A stretch of DNA of 64,000 nt from Bacillota bacterium (GTDB taxonomy: Bacteria; Bacillota; UBA4882; UBA8346), in contig JAEZCE010000070.1 in the NCBI GenBank assembly GCA_023429995.1, positions 1-64,000 on the forward strand, read 5' to 3'. The notes under the pieces were generated by a model. The model searched no databases. It was not told the DNA's origin and was given only the letters and a program-made list of their open reading frames with translations. Position numbers and translations under genes: made by a program. Every line of letters begins with the position of its first letter. Positions within the stretch are counted from its first letter, which is position 1. Positions 34,868-42,825 of the stretch are shown here, piece after piece.

Positions 34868-36249
34868 GGCCTTTCGGCGATGGCATCGCCAATGGCTTCG
34901 TCCAAAGTTTGTATCCCTTCCAACAGGGCTTCTTTGGATATTGTCAGAGGAGGCGCTAATTTAATTGATTCCCTCCCAGTATGGACTACCAACAAGCCTT
35001 TTTCCATGGCTATCTGGGATATAGCCGTGCAAAGACCGGAGAGGGGTTTTTGATCCCGATCATAAAACAATAAGGCTGCCACCATTCCTTTTCCCAATAC
35101 ATACTGAAGATGGTTTGGATATTTACGTTTAAGTTCATTGAGTCTGTTATGAAACAACTCTGCCAAAGGAAGGGATTTAACAATGATCTCATCCTCAAGC
35201 AACGCTTGCAAATTGGCTTTTCCTGCGGCACAGGCCATGGGATTGGCGGAATGGGTTGAACTCATCGAGCCGATTTCGGGTAAATCCATAATTTCAGCCC
35301 TGCCTAAAACGAGGGACAACGGCAGACTGGATCCCGCTCCCTTGCCGCAGCACAGCAAATCAGGTTCAACTCCATAATGCATATACCCAAACAATTTGCC
35401 GGTCCTGCCAAATCCGGACTGCATTTCGTCAAAAGTTATTAACATCCCATGATGACGGGCGAATTCCGCGATTTTCCCAATGTATTCCGGGGGATAAAAA
35501 ATGGCGCCCCAACCTTGGTAAGACTCAATCATAAAACCGCACAAATCCAGATCCGGATCAAGCCCATGAGCGGAAATCAGTTCCTTGACACTCCGTTGAA
35601 AGTATTCCTCCGGATTATCCATGGCCTCTTTACGCCAAGGATAGGGAAATGGCAAATGGTAAATATTGGGGTCCCGGTAACCGATCCATTCTTTCTGAGA
35701 ATCATTGCCGCCCATTAACTGCGCACCCATGGTACGACCGTGCCAATTTCCTTCAAAACAAATAATTCCCGGACGCTTTTTCCCCCGTTTCATTCCTTGA
35801 AGCCGCATCAGTTTTAGCGCCGCCTCGGTAGCCTCTGTGCCGGCGGATACCAGAAAGGCCTTTTCAAATTGGACGGGAGTGTTGGTAATCAGATATTTTA
35901 AATATTCGGCCCGCTCCTTGCTTGCATAGGTATAAGTATGTAATAACGGTTTATCCAATAAATTCCGGAGGGATTGTATGATACGCGGGTTGCCGTGCCC
36001 GGCATTGGCAACAAAGATGGTGCTGGTAAAATCGATCCATTGATTGCCCCAGGCATCGAAAACCAGAAAATCTTCGGCTTTATCCCAGACGACCGGTAAT
36101 TGACCGTGCATGGATACGGATTCATAAAGGTCCAAATCATTAAGAATTTTAATGCTTTCCGGCGCCGGAATTTTGGTAAGGATTTGCCGGTATTGGGTAT
36201 GGACCTGCGGTACGGATTTTGGAACGATATTGAATTTAAATCCCGACAT
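34864..36249 (-). CDS. Class III PLP aminotransferase
   Basis: 461 residues from the ATG at 36249, the best fit to AAAGAGATGAGAATC upstream. ATEAALKLMRLQG, ICFEGNWHGRTMGAQ, LITFDEMQSGFGRTGKLFGY and CCGKGAGSSLPLSLVLG (PLP Lys) mark an omega-type aminotransferase of the 4-aminobutyrate / ornithine group. The operon places it directly after a CMP-sugar synthetase (14-nt overlap) and before a VOC protein (4-nt overlap). An amino-sugar or amino-acid decoration step is the likely role rather than GABA metabolism. Confidence 0.82.
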   Translation of the reverse strand: MSGFKFNIVPKSVPQVHTQYRQILTKIPAPESIKILNDLDLYESVSMHGQLPVVWDKAEDFLVFDAWGNQWIDFTSTIFVANAGHGNPRIIQSLRNLLDKPLLHTYTYASKERAEYLKYLITNTPVQFEKAFLVSAGTEATEAALKLMRLQGMKRGKKRPGIICFEGNWHGRTMGAQLMGGNDSQKEWIGYRDPNIYHLPFPYPWRKEAMDNPEEYFQRSVKELISAHGLDPDLDLCGFMIESYQGWGAIFYPPEYIGKIAEFARHHGMLITFDEMQSGFGRTGKLFGYMHYGVEPDLLCCGKGAGSSLPLSLVLGRAEIMDLPEIGSMSSTHSANPMACAAGKANLQALLEDEIIVKSLPLAELFHNRLNELKRKYPNHLQYVLGKGMVAALLFYDRDQKPLSGLCTAISQIAMEKGLLVVHTGRESIKLAPPLTISKEALLEGIQTLDEAIGDAIAERP

Positions 36250-36997
36250 GATTCTCATCTCTTTTTGGATAATTTTGTTGTAGATAATCCCAAACCCCAC
36301 TGGGAGACATTTTTAAATCATATTCAAGCCTGGCAAAATCGCTTTCCGTATCGACTTCCGTGCAAAAAGGCGTACCAAAGCCGAGCATGCGAGGGCCGTA
36401 TAATAATCCGCAATCACGGATAAATGCAGGTTTTACAATATCAACGTAACCATCGGGAACAAAGGCTTCCGGAAACTGTTGACGGGGGTTGTTGATTTGA
36501 TCATTGGATAACCCTTCAAAAAGCGCTTTAAAGTACCCGGCTTCATCCTTCTGAAACCATTTCAGGGGAGATTCCGGCGCCGGGTGCGCCGAACGCAACG
36601 ACGTTGCTTCAGGATGTTGGATGAGGGCCTCAATGGCGGCATCCACAACCTCCGGTTCCCGCAAAGGTGTAGTGGGACGCAGTAAAACCAGATAGTCGGG
36701 AATTGCTTCTTCGTGGTCCTCAAGCCAATTGATGACGTGAAGCACAAAACTGCAGTCCGGGGAATTATCCTGTGCCCATCTGGCGGGGCGTAAAAAGGGT
36801 ACTTCTGCCCCATATTCCCTGGTGATTTCGGCAATCTTTTCCGAATCGGTTGAAACGAGAACCCGTTCAATATGCTTTGTCAAGCGGGCTGCGCCAACCG
36901 AAAAGGCGATCAGCGGAAAACCTCCTAAAAGCCGGATATTTTTTCCCGGCACTCCTTTCGAACCAGCGCGTGCAGGTACTATGGCCATTACCATCAT
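36236..36997 (-). CDS. CMP-sugar cytidylyltransferase (NeuA/LegF-like)
   Basis: 253 residues from the ATG at 36997 (AAAGG 9 nt upstream; other in-frame ATGs sit 3 nt and 9 nt away). AIVPARAGSKGVPGKNIRLLGGFPL nucleotide loop, VLVSTDSEKIAEI, PFLRPARWAQDNSPD, LLRPTTPLR, then FVPDGYVDIVKPAFI and TEVDTESDFARLE. Second CMP-sugar synthetase of the window, in the same operon as the NeuB-type synthase, so this is the best LegF candidate for the nonulosonate made here. Confidence 0.87.
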   Translation of the reverse strand: MMVMAIVPARAGSKGVPGKNIRLLGGFPLIAFSVGAARLTKHIERVLVSTDSEKIAEITREYGAEVPFLRPARWAQDNSPDCSFVLHVINWLEDHEEAIPDYLVLLRPTTPLREPEVVDAAIEALIQHPEATSLRSAHPAPESPLKWFQKDEAGYFKALFEGLSNDQINNPRQQFPEAFVPDGYVDIVKPAFIRDCGLLYGPRMLGFGTPFCTEVDTESDFARLEYDLKMSPSGVWDYLQQNYPKRDENHVGI

Positions 36998-37196
36998 AAT
37001 ATTCATCCTTTGATATTGATAATTTTTGCTCGGATCTTCATCTATATATGTTGAAATAAGTGATAGGAATCAAGATGTCTATTTACACCTAACTCTTGCC
37101 CCTCCCCTTAGAAGCAAGCAAAGCAGCGGATTCAAGTGGAAGGGTAACCCTATCCTCTGATCTCTAAAAGCTTTTAGACCCAGGAGGCCTTGGTTA

Positions 37197-37217
37197 CTCT
37201 CCCCGCTACGGGGAGAG
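37197..37217. repeat. CTCTCCCCG/CGGGGAGAG palindrome in a 267-nt gap
   Basis: A perfect 9-bp inverted repeat with a CTA loop inside the gap (36998-37264) between two co-directional operon genes. The surrounding sequence (ACCTAACTCTTGCCCCTCCCC ... GGGTAACC) is more C/G-rich than its neighbours and looks like an inserted intergenic palindromic element. No T-run; it might attenuate or stabilise the operon mRNA. Confidence 0.45.
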
Positions 37218-37264
37218 CGAGAGAGAGGTTCATCTGTTTTTAGCGTGCACTTAAATTATTTATT

Positions 37265-38107
37265 TCAACCTATATAGCTAAAAGCTTTCGGAATCCAAGG
37301 GAGAATCCAATGAAGTTGTTTTTTCAAAATCGCCACGCCTTCATCATCCCGGTATGCTTGCATAATCAACGGACCATTATAGTTTGATTGGGCCAAAGCA
37401 TCAAAAAAACTTCGAAAATCAGCATCCCCTGTACCCAGTTCTACCGAACCGCCATTTTTTACCCTGTCCTTAAGATGAACATCGGAAATTCGGGAACCAT
37501 AGGCAGCTAGCTCCTCAACAGGGTTATAACCCAAAGCGGCGCTGTTTCCCGTATCATAATTGACTGTAAATATTGGCGAATCCAGCATTTCAAGTAATGT
37601 TAAGAACATTTTCGGAGGCAGATCGGTTTCCAAAGCCAGATGAATCTGGAGTTTTTCAGCAACATCCCGAGCCGGGCCAATGTTTTTGCAAAAAAGAATC
37701 ATTTGTGGTTCGTTCCGGAAAGCCGCTTGATCCACACAAGGAATCACAATATCGTTGATGCCCAATTTGTTCGCTTTGAGCAATAAACGTTGTAATATTT
37801 GGGTACTATGAGTGGCAATTTTTTGATATTCGCTGTGGATGGGGGCTGTCATAAAATAATCGCCACAGACTGTTTTTACCAGAACTCCGGTTTTTTCAGA
37901 AAGCCTCCGGATCGCATCGGTTCCGGACTGGGTCAATAACGGATTTTGTTCGGCGTCATTATAATCCAGGATAAACTCGATGAAGGAAAGACCTAATTCA
38001 GCGGCGATTGGAAATTCTTTTTGCCAGTATCCCACAGGATGTGCTTGATAACGTTTCTGATATTTGGGAAGCAATCTCCCTTGCATTACACCCAGATTTT
38101 TAATCAT
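37265..38107 (-). CDS. Sugar-phosphate isomerase/epimerase-like TIM-barrel protein
   Basis: 280 residues; second ATG (38107) is best spaced from GGAG. Xylose-isomerase-like TIM barrel: GVMQGRLLPK, ELGLSFIEFILD, HLALETDLPP, VNYDTGNSAALGY, ISDVHLKDR and LGTGDADFRSFFDAL, with Glu/Asp/His/Glu metal ligands. Overlaps the upstream methyltransferase by 8 nt. Probably isomerises or epimerises a sugar intermediate. Confidence 0.77.
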   Translation of the reverse strand: MIKNLGVMQGRLLPKYQKRYQAHPVGYWQKEFPIAAELGLSFIEFILDYNDAEQNPLLTQSGTDAIRRLSEKTGVLVKTVCGDYFMTAPIHSEYQKIATHSTQILQRLLLKANKLGINDIVIPCVDQAAFRNEPQMILFCKNIGPARDVAEKLQIHLALETDLPPKMFLTLLEMLDSPIFTVNYDTGNSAALGYNPVEELAAYGSRISDVHLKDRVKNGGSVELGTGDADFRSFFDALAQSNYNGPLIMQAYRDDEGVAILKKQLHWILPWIPKAFSYIG

Positions 38108-38954
38108 CATCCGCTCCTAAGTATGCCAAGAGGGTATCACAGCGACCTATCAGGCCCAGTTGCTTTTCGTAAGCATCTGCAAGTTCTCGGCTATTGAGAA
38201 AATTCCACTTGGCATGCCCTCTTGGCAGGCCGTTGGCAAGCCAATAAAGATGGTTTGATAACGGATACCGTTGGATTTGTTGAATGGAATGGATTTTGAG
38301 TCCAGCCTTTTGGGCAAGTTTTGCAAGAGTATCGCTGTTAAATAAAAATAAATGACAACTCCAATAAGTAAAGTTGGCAAAAGAACTATTTTTATAAAGA
38401 GTTAAAAGGGCATCCTCGGCGTTGGGGGTTTCCACGACGATACACCCACCCGGAATTAATTTTGCCTTAAGCTGTTGCAATACTTTAAGCGGATCCGGCA
38501 AATGTTCCAATACATGAAAAAGCGTAATTATGTCAAATATCTCCGGGATTTCTTCCAAATTTGAATGGACTTCTAATTTTTTCGAAATAAAATAGGGCTT
38601 CAGCCTTTCTACGACTTCCATTCCGATTGCTTTGGCCGCAACTTGACCGGCTTTTTTCAAAAATCCGCCATTGCCGCATCCGAAATCTAAAATTGTTTTG
38701 TTGGTGATTAATGATTGTAGCGTTTTGAAACGTCTCTGATCGTCTTTGACTGTTTCCCGGGCCCAGTTTTGAATACTTGAATCCTTGCCGTCCATTTGCG
38801 AGTTTTCATAAAAGCCCGAACCAATATGCTCGAAAGAAGATAGGAATACCAATCCGCAAGATTCGCATTCCAAAATATCAAGATCCGGCTTATCCCTTAC
38901 CTTCCCCGGTCTCTTTATTAATGATATTCCGCCGCAAAGATAACAGGCATTCAT
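38100..38954 (-). CDS. Zn-ribbon SAM-dependent methyltransferase (Methyltransf_23 type)
   Basis: 284 residues. N-terminal Cys4 knuckle (CYLCGG about 4-9; CESCGL about 30-35) followed by a class I methyltransferase: ILDFGCGNGGFLKK, GMEVVERLKPYF, DIITLFHVLEHLPDPLKVLQQL and PGGCIVVETPN. This arrangement is common for enzymes that modify nucleotide-linked sugars and for nonulosonate loci. Sits between NeuB and the isomerase in the operon. Confidence 0.78.
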   Translation of the reverse strand: MNACYLCGGISLIKRPGKVRDKPDLDILECESCGLVFLSSFEHIGSGFYENSQMDGKDSSIQNWARETVKDDQRRFKTLQSLITNKTILDFGCGNGGFLKKAGQVAAKAIGMEVVERLKPYFISKKLEVHSNLEEIPEIFDIITLFHVLEHLPDPLKVLQQLKAKLIPGGCIVVETPNAEDALLTLYKNSSFANFTYWSCHLFLFNSDTLAKLAQKAGLKIHSIQQIQRYPLSNHLYWLANGLPRGHAKWNFLNSRELADAYEKQLGLIGRCDTLLAYLGADDD

Positions 38955-38969
38955 AGTTTCATTCTCTTT

Positions 38970-39809
38970 CTAATATTTAATATAATGCGCCCGTAACTTT
39001 TTACTTATCGGTACTTCTTTCTCTGTAATCGCGATAGAACCATCTCCCATTGCCTGCTCAATTTTTCGGATCCCTCCGACCAGGACTCTTAATCCGTTAG
39101 GTTCCAAGGAAGCAGCCTGATCGGAACCGTACATGGCCCGATCCAAAGTGATGTGCCTTTCCAAAGAAGTAATCCCCAATGCGGCCGCTGCGTATGAAAC
39201 AGCCAAGCCAACTTCATGCCCGCTGTACCCCACCTTGCAGTGAAAAATTTCTCGTAAAGTGAGTATTCGATTTAAATTGGCATCTTCATCTTCCATGGGA
39301 TAAGTGGAAACACAATGCATCAATTCAAAGGAACAGTTTGCGCGAGTGAAGATCTCTACTGCTTTTTCGATGTCTTCCCGCTGACTCATTCCCGTCGAAA
39401 TAAAAGTGTGTTTGCCTTCGGAGGCCACTTCTTTTAATAACGGTTCAAAAAGCAGCATGGCTGAAGCAATTTTATTGTATTTACTGCTAAATTGTCGCAA
39501 AAATTCTTGGCTTTCCAAATCCCAGGCTGAAGCGAACCATTCGATATCCAGAGTCCTGCAGTATTGATTGATTTCTTCATACTCAGAGAAGCCGAATTCC
39601 AAGCCTTCTTTTTGAGCCCGCTGCGTATGCCCCCATGGACTTTCCCGGGGCGAATCCAGAAAATCCTTGCTATAAACCTTTTCAAGGCTTCGTTTTTGAA
39701 ATTTGACCGCGTTACAACCGGCATCCTTGGCGACTGCGATTAGCTTTTTGGCAATATTGATATCGCCATTATGATTAATTCCTATTTCCGCGATAATAAA
39801 AATTGACAT
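38970..39809 (-). CDS. N-acetylneuraminate/legionaminate synthase (NeuB/SpsE family), no SAF domain
   Basis: 279 residues from the ATG at 39809 (GAGGAGAG upstream). Condenses a 2-acetamido hexose with phosphoenolpyruvate to a nonulosonic acid. Signatures: IIAEIGINHNGDINIAKKLI, CNAVKFQKR, FASAWDLESQEFL, KIASAMLLFEPLL, FISTGMSQ, LMHCVSTYPMEDEDANL, VGYSGHEVG and LERHITLDRAMYGSDQAASLEP. The TIM barrel is complete, but the protein stops where canonical enzymes (about 340-370 aa) continue into the C-terminal antifreeze-like SAF domain, which normally contributes to a neighbouring active site. No separate SAF gene was found here. Confidence 0.9.
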   Translation of the reverse strand: MSIFIIAEIGINHNGDINIAKKLIAVAKDAGCNAVKFQKRSLEKVYSKDFLDSPRESPWGHTQRAQKEGLEFGFSEYEEINQYCRTLDIEWFASAWDLESQEFLRQFSSKYNKIASAMLLFEPLLKEVASEGKHTFISTGMSQREDIEKAVEIFTRANCSFELMHCVSTYPMEDEDANLNRILTLREIFHCKVGYSGHEVGLAVSYAAAALGITSLERHITLDRAMYGSDQAASLEPNGLRVLVGGIRKIEQAMGDGSIAITEKEVPISKKLRAHYIKY

Positions 39810-39820
39810 AAAATCTCTCC

Positions 39821-40351
39821 TCAATAATGAATCAAGTTTTCCGCCAACTCCCGGACCACTCCCTCTCCCCCTTTTTTGGAAGTGATATATTTGGCAATGC
39901 GTTTGATTTCCGGATGAGCATCTTTCGGAGCCACCGGAATGCCAATACATTTCATGACTTCATAGTCATTAAGATCATTGCCGGCATACATCACATTTTG
40001 GAGATTGATTTTATTTTCTTCGCAGTATTGAATTAAAGTTTGCTTTTTATTTTCTGCTCCTTGAATTACAGGTAAATTTAACTTTCGGGCTCGGGAGGCA
40101 ACAACCGGATTGGTCTCCGTTGATAAAATCAGCATCGGAACATGCTTGGAATTTAACAGTTTAATCCCTAAACCATCAGCACGTGTACAACTTACAAATT
40201 CTTTGCCTTCTTCGCTAACCATGACTTTATTATCAGTGAAAATTCCATCGAAATCCAAAACAATCAGGGCAATATCCTTCAAAGGTATTTTGGGTTTCGA
40301 TAAAAGGTTGAATATTTTCATTGGAGTCCGTTTTTCGTGAATTTTAATCAT
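39821..40351 (-). CDS. KdsC-like HAD phosphatase
   Basis: 176 residues from ATG 40351; a second ATG at 40321 is possible, and neither has a strong ribosome site. HAD motifs: VLDFDGIFTDN (motif I), LILSTETNPV (motif II), K in ENKKQTLI, YAGNDLNDYEVM (motif IV). KdsC-type enzymes dephosphorylate 3-deoxy-octulosonate/nonulosonate 8- or 9-phosphates. Next to NeuB (11-nt gap) it suggests a phosphorylated intermediate, or serves as the HAD partner often fused to NeuA. First gene of the long operon. Confidence 0.83.
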   Translation of the reverse strand: MIKIHEKRTPMKIFNLLSKPKIPLKDIALIVLDFDGIFTDNKVMVSEEGKEFVSCTRADGLGIKLLNSKHVPMLILSTETNPVVASRARKLNLPVIQGAENKKQTLIQYCEENKINLQNVMYAGNDLNDYEVMKCIGIPVAPKDAHPEIKRIAKYITSKKGGEGVVRELAENLIHY

Positions 40352-40386
40352 CCTAATTAAAATCGCTTATCTGTTTTTCTTTATCT

Positions 40387-40413
40387 CATTTTATGAGGAT
40401 TAGAAAGGTTCGT
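40387..40413 (-). promoter_or_regulatory. SigK-type promoter of the minus-strand nonulosonate operon
   Basis: On the minus strand AC (40413-40412), 16-nt spacer, CATAAAATG (40395-40387): one mismatch from CATAnnnTA. It reads toward the KdsC/NeuB operon. Confidence 0.5.
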
Positions 40414-40533
40414 GTTTATGATAGAAGCATAAATGTATAATTCAATCGCCTTTTTAATATGCTGGAAAATTTACCAATTCCCAACTTTTTTCCCGGATAG
40501 AAATTTACCCTGATTTCGATTCTTAAATCCCGG

Positions 40534-40561
40534 CACGATCCTCATTCAAAATCATAAACTA
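40534..40561 (+). promoter_or_regulatory. SigK-type promoter of the 4,6-dehydratase operon
   Basis: AC at 40535-40536, 16-nt spacer, CATAAACTA at 40553-40561: full match to the SigK pattern, 28 nt before the start codon. Confidence 0.65.
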
Positions 40562-40588
40562 TATTTGAAACTATTACGGAGTGATAAA

Positions 40589-41635
40589 ATGATATCTCAT
40601 GCAAATTTAGAACGGATTATCCAAGGACGTAATATTTTGGTCACCGGTGGCACCGGCACTATCGGATCCGCCCTCGTCGAAAAGATATTAACGTATCAGC
40701 CAGCGGTTGTGCGAATCTTTAGTCGGGATGAAACCAAACAGCTTGAATTGTTGCTGCGTTTGGGAAATCCCGCCAATGTCCGATATCTTATCGGCGATAT
40801 TCGAGATGCAGCCAGGTTAGGAACTGCCCTTGATGATATCGATATCGTTTTTCATGCGGCAGCTTTAAAACACCTGCCTGCCTGCGAATTTAACCCTTTC
40901 GAAGCAATAAAATCCAATGTGCTTGGTACCCAAAATCTAATCGAACAAAGTATCGCCAGTGGCGTTAAATTAGTAATCGGCATCAGCACGGATAAAGTCG
41001 TCAATCCCAGCAGTATATTGGGAATTACCAAACTGTTGGCAGAAAAGTTGCTGATCACTGCCAATTTTATTAAAGGGAAGCACCACACTACTTTTTCTTG
41101 TGTCAGATTTGGCAATGTAGCAGGGGCACGGGGTTCTGTTATTCCGGTTTTTTTGGATCAATTATCCCGCACCCAAATCCTAACAGTAACCGATCCCCAG
41201 ATGACCCGCTTTATTATGTCAACGGATGAAGCGGTCAATTTGGTTTTAAAAGCGGCTTCTTACGCCAATGGAGGCGAAATCTTCATATTTCTGATGCCTT
41301 CGGTAAAAGTAATGGATGTAGCCGAAGTTATTGCTCAACGCTATCAAAATATCTCCGGGAAAACTGTGAAAATAGAATTCAGTGGTTTGCGGCCAGGGGA
41401 AAAACTTCATGAAGAGTTAATTACCGGTGATGAACTCGGTAATGTGTATCAATTTGAAGATTTGTTGATTTTGGCCGGTGGATCCGGGCATCTTCCACCA
41501 GGAACACCGGTGGATTTATCAAATCCGCCGATATTGTCTTCCAAGGACCAAGCTTCCTTGGCGATGAGCAAAGTTTTGAAGCTTATTCAAGCTGTTGACC
41601 ATTTGAATGTCTTACAATGGGAGGCGTCATTTTGA
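40589..41635 (+). CDS. NDP-HexNAc 4,6-dehydratase (PseB/LegB-like SDR)
   Basis: 348 residues from the ATG at 40589 (ACGGAGTG upstream). VTGGTGTIGSALVEKI, IFSRDETKQLELL, HAAALKHLPACEFNPFEAI, GISTDKVVNPSSILGITKLLAEK, RFGNVAGARGSVIPVFLDQL and GLRPGEKLHEELIT define a UDP-GlcNAc 4,6-dehydratase. Coupled to a DegT aminotransferase (TTGA overlap), the usual first two steps toward a 2,4-diamino-2,4,6-trideoxyhexose. LegB is preferred over PseB because the epimerase downstream is NeuC-like. Confidence 0.85.
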   Translation: MISHANLERIIQGRNILVTGGTGTIGSALVEKILTYQPAVVRIFSRDETKQLELLLRLGNPANVRYLIGDIRDAARLGTALDDIDIVFHAAALKHLPACEFNPFEAIKSNVLGTQNLIEQSIASGVKLVIGISTDKVVNPSSILGITKLLAEKLLITANFIKGKHHTTFSCVRFGNVAGARGSVIPVFLDQLSRTQILTVTDPQMTRFIMSTDEAVNLVLKAASYANGGEIFIFLMPSVKVMDVAEVIAQRYQNISGKTVKIEFSGLRPGEKLHEELITGDELGNVYQFEDLLILAGGSGHLPPGTPVDLSNPPILSSKDQASLAMSKVLKLIQAVDHLNVLQWEASF

Positions 41636-42786
41636 ACCCTTCAGCCGTAATCCCTTTATCTAGACCTGATATCACGGAACTCGAAATGGAATATGTTCAT
41701 GAAGCTCTTGGTTCTGATTATTTAAGCGGCGGACCTATGGTTAAAGAATTTGAAGCTCAATTAGCATTGATAGCCGGAACCAAATATGCAGTGGGAGTCA
41801 GTTCAGGAACGGCCGCCCTACATCTTATTTTATTGGCGCTTGACATTAAACCCGGGGATGAAGTGATTACCACCCCCTACAGTTTTATTGCTTCTGCAAA
41901 TTGTATTCTTTACGTGGGCGCTACTCCCGTTTTCTGTGATATTTCACCGGATGATTTTAATATCGATCCGGATTTGATTGAAAGTAAAATATCTCCCCGT
42001 ACCAAAGCTATTTTGGTCGTTCATGTCTTTGGTTTTCCAGCACAAATGAATAAAATTTGCGCCATTGCCCAAAAGCATAACTTACCGGTTATCGAAGATT
42101 CCTGTGAGGCAATTGGAGCGCGGATTAACGGACAACCGGTAGGTGGAGGCGGCATTGCCGGAGCATTTGCGTTTTATCCGAATAAACAAATAACCACGGG
42201 CGAAGGAGGAGTTGTTGTAACCAACGATAAAACCATCGCCATGATGGCCCGCTGCCTCGCCAATCAAGGCCGTGAAACCGGCGATCACTGGTTAAACCAT
42301 AAACATCTCGGTTATAACTACCGACTTGATGAACTCTCTGCCGCATTAGGTGTTGCACAATTAAGACGGCTGCCGGAAATTTTAGCATCCAGAGCCAGAG
42401 TGGCACAGTGGTACGAAAATGAACTACAAAATGAGATTTCCCTTTCGACACCCGGTTCCCGAATGATGAAGAATAGTGTTATAAGTTGGTTTGTTTATGT
42501 AGTGAGATTTGGTGATTCCAGCGTCCGGGAGATTGCTATGGGGTATTTAACGGAAGCGGGCATTGAAACCAGGCCGTATTTTCCAGCTATCCATTTACAG
42601 CCGTTATACCAAAAAAAACTGGGTTATAAGTTAGGTTCTTTTCCAGTCACAGAATCCGTGGCTTCAACCACCTTAGCGTTGCCTTTTTATACTAAGATTT
42701 CCAAAGACCAAGTATACGAGGTCTGTAAACAGCTTAAAAACATCTTGCGGTTACCAGAAATTACATCCAAGTTTGATAACGAATAG
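41632..42786 (+). CDS. DegT/DnrJ/EryC1 sugar aminotransferase (LegC/SpsC-like)
   Basis: 384 residues, TTG start at 41632 placed 7 nt after GGGAGG; the in-frame ATG at 41617 lies before that site. IPLSRPDITELEMEYV, GSDYLSGGPMVKEFE, SSGTAALHL, VIEDSCEAIG, AFYPNKQITTGEGG (PLP Lys) and GYNYRLDELSAALG mark a nucleotide-sugar C-4 aminotransferase. It would aminate the 4-keto product of the previous enzyme. Confidence 0.88.
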   Translation: MNPSAVIPLSRPDITELEMEYVHEALGSDYLSGGPMVKEFEAQLALIAGTKYAVGVSSGTAALHLILLALDIKPGDEVITTPYSFIASANCILYVGATPVFCDISPDDFNIDPDLIESKISPRTKAILVVHVFGFPAQMNKICAIAQKHNLPVIEDSCEAIGARINGQPVGGGGIAGAFAFYPNKQITTGEGGVVVTNDKTIAMMARCLANQGRETGDHWLNHKHLGYNYRLDELSAALGVAQLRRLPEILASRARVAQWYENELQNEISLSTPGSRMMKNSVISWFVYVVRFGDSSVREIAMGYLTEAGIETRPYFPAIHLQPLYQKKLGYKLGSFPVTESVASTTLALPFYTKISKDQVYEVCKQLKNILRLPEITSKFDNE

Positions 42787-42825
42787 AAAATTTTTAATCA
42801 TAGAGAGGGAAAGGAGTTACTCCTG

